Assembly: GCA_041651295.1 (NCBI GenBank)
Contig: JBAZJN010000012.1
Span: 1 to 29,632, forward strand
DNA length: 29,632 nt
Direction of reading: 5' to 3'
Source of the DNA: JBAZJN01 sp041651295
GTDB lineage: Bacteria > Patescibacteriota > UBA1384 > XYA2-FULL-43-10 > CAINNR01
A program made the position numbers and the translations under genes. This document shows, piece by piece, positions 28,997-29,632 of this stretch. The stretch's first letter is position 1; each line of letters starts with the position of its first letter. The notes below the pieces were generated by a model. It was given only the letters and a program-made list of their open reading frames with translations. It did no database searches and was not told the origin of the DNA.

Positions 28997-29025
28997 ATTA
29001 TAGCGTATAATTAATTTATGGACAA
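28997..29025 (-). promoter_or_regulatory. Putative promoter of the 28368-28973 gene
   Basis: On the minus strand, -10 TATAAT (29002-28997) and a partial -35 TTGTCC (29025-29020) are 17 bp apart. It overlaps a divergent plus-strand TATAAT (29006-29011) located 6 nt before ATG 29018. Confidence 0.4.
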
Positions 29026-29080
29026 GACGAAAAATAAGAGCACGGGAAATGCCGGCGAAGATATGGCGGCGCGGTATTAA
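29018..29080 (+). pseudogene. Truncated 5' end of a second yraN copy
   Basis: The frame reads MDKTKNKSTGNAGEDMAARY and then stop. It aligns with the first 20 residues of intact yraN (MDKTRNKKTGSYGENLTAKY). The two differ at many positions and the fragment uses GC-richer codons, so it is not a recent tandem duplication. Similarity ends at the stop, where AT-rich spacer words begin. It retains a consensus TATAAT just upstream that would give a leaderless transcript. Confidence 0.75.
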
Positions 29081-29114
29081 AAATACCAGAATTATGAATC
29101 AAGAAATATGAATT

Positions 29115-29462
29115 ATGGATAAGACAAGAAATAAAAAAACCGGTAGCTATGGAGAAAATCTGACTGCTAAATATTTGGAGTCAATCGGCTATAAAATTAT
29201 CGAACGAAATAAAACATACCCTTTCGGCGAGATTGATATTTTGGCCAGAGACGGGAAAAGCATTGTCATCGTTGAGGTAAAAACGGTTAAAGGAAGTGGT
29301 TGGGGTGCGGCATCTGATCTCGTGCGTCATAAAAAACAGGAAAAATTAAAAATGCTGGCATTGGTAGTGTCAAAAGAGTATCCCGATACTGACATTAGAA
29401 TAGATGTTGTGGGGATTGATAATGGTATTATCAGCCATATTAAAAATGCTGTGGTGGGTTAG
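29115..29462 (+). CDS. yraN: YraN/UPF0102 family predicted nuclease
   Basis: The product is 115 residues, the family length. It carries the PD-(D/E)XK-type core: Glu in SYGENLTAKYLESIGYKI, then PFGEIDILARDGKSIVIVEV with Lys-Thr following (GEID...EVKT). The family is Holliday-junction-resolvase-like in fold, with no settled function. ATG 29115 is directly preceded by AT-rich repeats and no clear Shine-Dalgarno. It lies downstream of its own truncated relic. Confidence 0.88.
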   Translation: MDKTRNKKTGSYGENLTAKYLESIGYKIIERNKTYPFGEIDILARDGKSIVIVEVKTVKGSGWGAASDLVRHKKQEKLKMLALVVSKEYPDTDIRIDVVGIDNGIISHIKNAVVG

Positions 29463-29482
29463 ATATTTTGTATTAAAAACTC

Positions 29483-29511
29483 TTGACAACCGATAACAAA
29501 TCGGTTATTTT
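29483..29511 (+). promoter_or_regulatory. Promoter with a palindromic operator between the boxes
   Basis: The -35 TTGACA (29483-29488) and -10 TATTTT (29506-29511) are 17 bp apart. The whole spacer is the palindrome AACCGAT-AACAA-ATCGGTT (29488-29506). A repressor bound here would block the promoter. The transcript would run into the IS-type element to the right. Confidence 0.6.
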
Positions 29512-29529
29512 ATACCTCCTTGCAGAATA

Positions 29530-29632
29530 CCACGGGCTATGCCCGTGGATGAATGAGCGGAGCCGATATGATACCATCTAATCATGAAGATATCCAAATC
29601 AAGTCACGGAGCATACTTCTGTGAATATCACA
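29530..29632 (+). mobile_element. Left end of an IS200/IS605-type insertion sequence (cut by window edge)
   Basis: A perfect hairpin, CCACGGGC-TAT-GCCCGTGG (29530-29548), lies 35 nt before the start of a transposase-like frame. Subterminal hairpins of this size close to tnpA are the recognition sites of single-strand Y1 transposases. The right end is outside the window, so the family assignment rests on hairpin plus the first 16 codons. Confidence 0.6.
29584..29632 (+). CDS. tnpA: N-terminus of a Y1 (IS200/TnpA-like) transposase, partial
   Basis: From ATG 29584 the frame reads MKISKSSHGAYFCEYH and runs off the window. A start with a basic tip, then SH-x-x-Y-x3-YH, is typical of IS200/IS605 TnpA, which continues with I/L-V-W-x-P-KYR. 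These enzymes cut and join single-stranded DNA using one tyrosine and an HUH pair, both beyond the visible part. No strong ribosome binding site is seen, as is common for this family. Confidence 0.6.
   Translation, partial: MKISKSSHGAYFCEYH

Noticed and set aside
1..29632. CRISPR array or cas genes
   Set aside because: No regularly spaced direct repeats of 24-40 bp and no recognisable Cas protein. The short repeats in spacers are irregular words.

Overview
The window looks like chromosomal DNA of a small-genome, monoderm-type bacterium of the Candidate Phyla Radiation (Patescibacteria). This is an inference from content. There are several VirB2/TrbC-like two-helix pilin modules, a WecA/TagO-type prenyl-phosphate transferase, a tight mix of short operons on both strands, AT-leaning genes with AT-rich spacers full of short quasi-repeats, and ribosomal protein L19 with a long charged tail. 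TGA is used as a normal stop, so the TGA=Gly code of Gracilibacteria/Absconditabacteria does not apply.

Layout. 1-1072: a GC-rich exported zinc-ribbon protein with its own promoter and terminator, then a long inverted repeat. 1079-5577 (minus): a surface operon with a solute-binding lipoprotein and three proteins carrying VirB2-like helix pairs. 5653-7004 (minus): galU and a small heat-shock protein. 7160-8552 (plus): an HTH/Doc toxin-antitoxin pair and comF. 8555-10970 (minus): a GT2 glycosyltransferase and a polytopic GT-C-like membrane protein, followed by a decayed second comF 3' end. 11100-11295 (minus): tRNA-Ser(UGA) and tRNA-Ser(GCU). 11424-12797: dnaA, strikingly GC-rich. 12924-13545: a small membrane protein and tRNA-Arg(GCG). 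13607-14493: a promoter-to-terminator unit that looks like a very large structured RNA. 14570-16447: an M16 peptidase and a nucleoside diphosphate kinase. 16557-17183: a perfect 36-bp palindrome and a GC-rich membrane protein. 17309-19808: a TrmB-like regulator, wecA/tagO, a 33-residue membrane microprotein and a PH-like membrane protein. 19826-24491 (minus): dnaE, a possible PD-(D/E)XK protein and a coupled 57-residue ORF. 24614-26203: a THUMP-type methyltransferase and rpmA. 26214-26838: a second large GC-rich structured RNA candidate. 26984-28257: rplS and an unknown gene. 28368-28973 (minus): a GC-rich exported protein. 29018-29462: a truncated yraN start followed by intact yraN. 29483-29632: a promoter with an internal palindrome and the left end of an IS200/IS605-type element cut by the window edge.

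The main theme is a patchwork. Self-contained GC-rich units (the genes at 171, 11424, 17103-, 19999- and 28973-, and the two RNA-like regions) are scattered one at a time among AT-richer housekeeping genes. As a hand count, 12001-12060 in dnaA has 40 G/C of 60, while 18181-18240 in wecA/tagO has about 24 of 60. Several of these units have a strong Shine-Dalgarno sequence, and most end in an intrinsic terminator, in some cases overlapping the stop codon. Two gene-end remnants (comF, yraN) suggest repeated duplication or replacement events. The most interesting candidates are the two long, hairpin-dense, GC-rich units at 13642-14493 and 26214-26838. I cannot match either to a known RNA class by eye.
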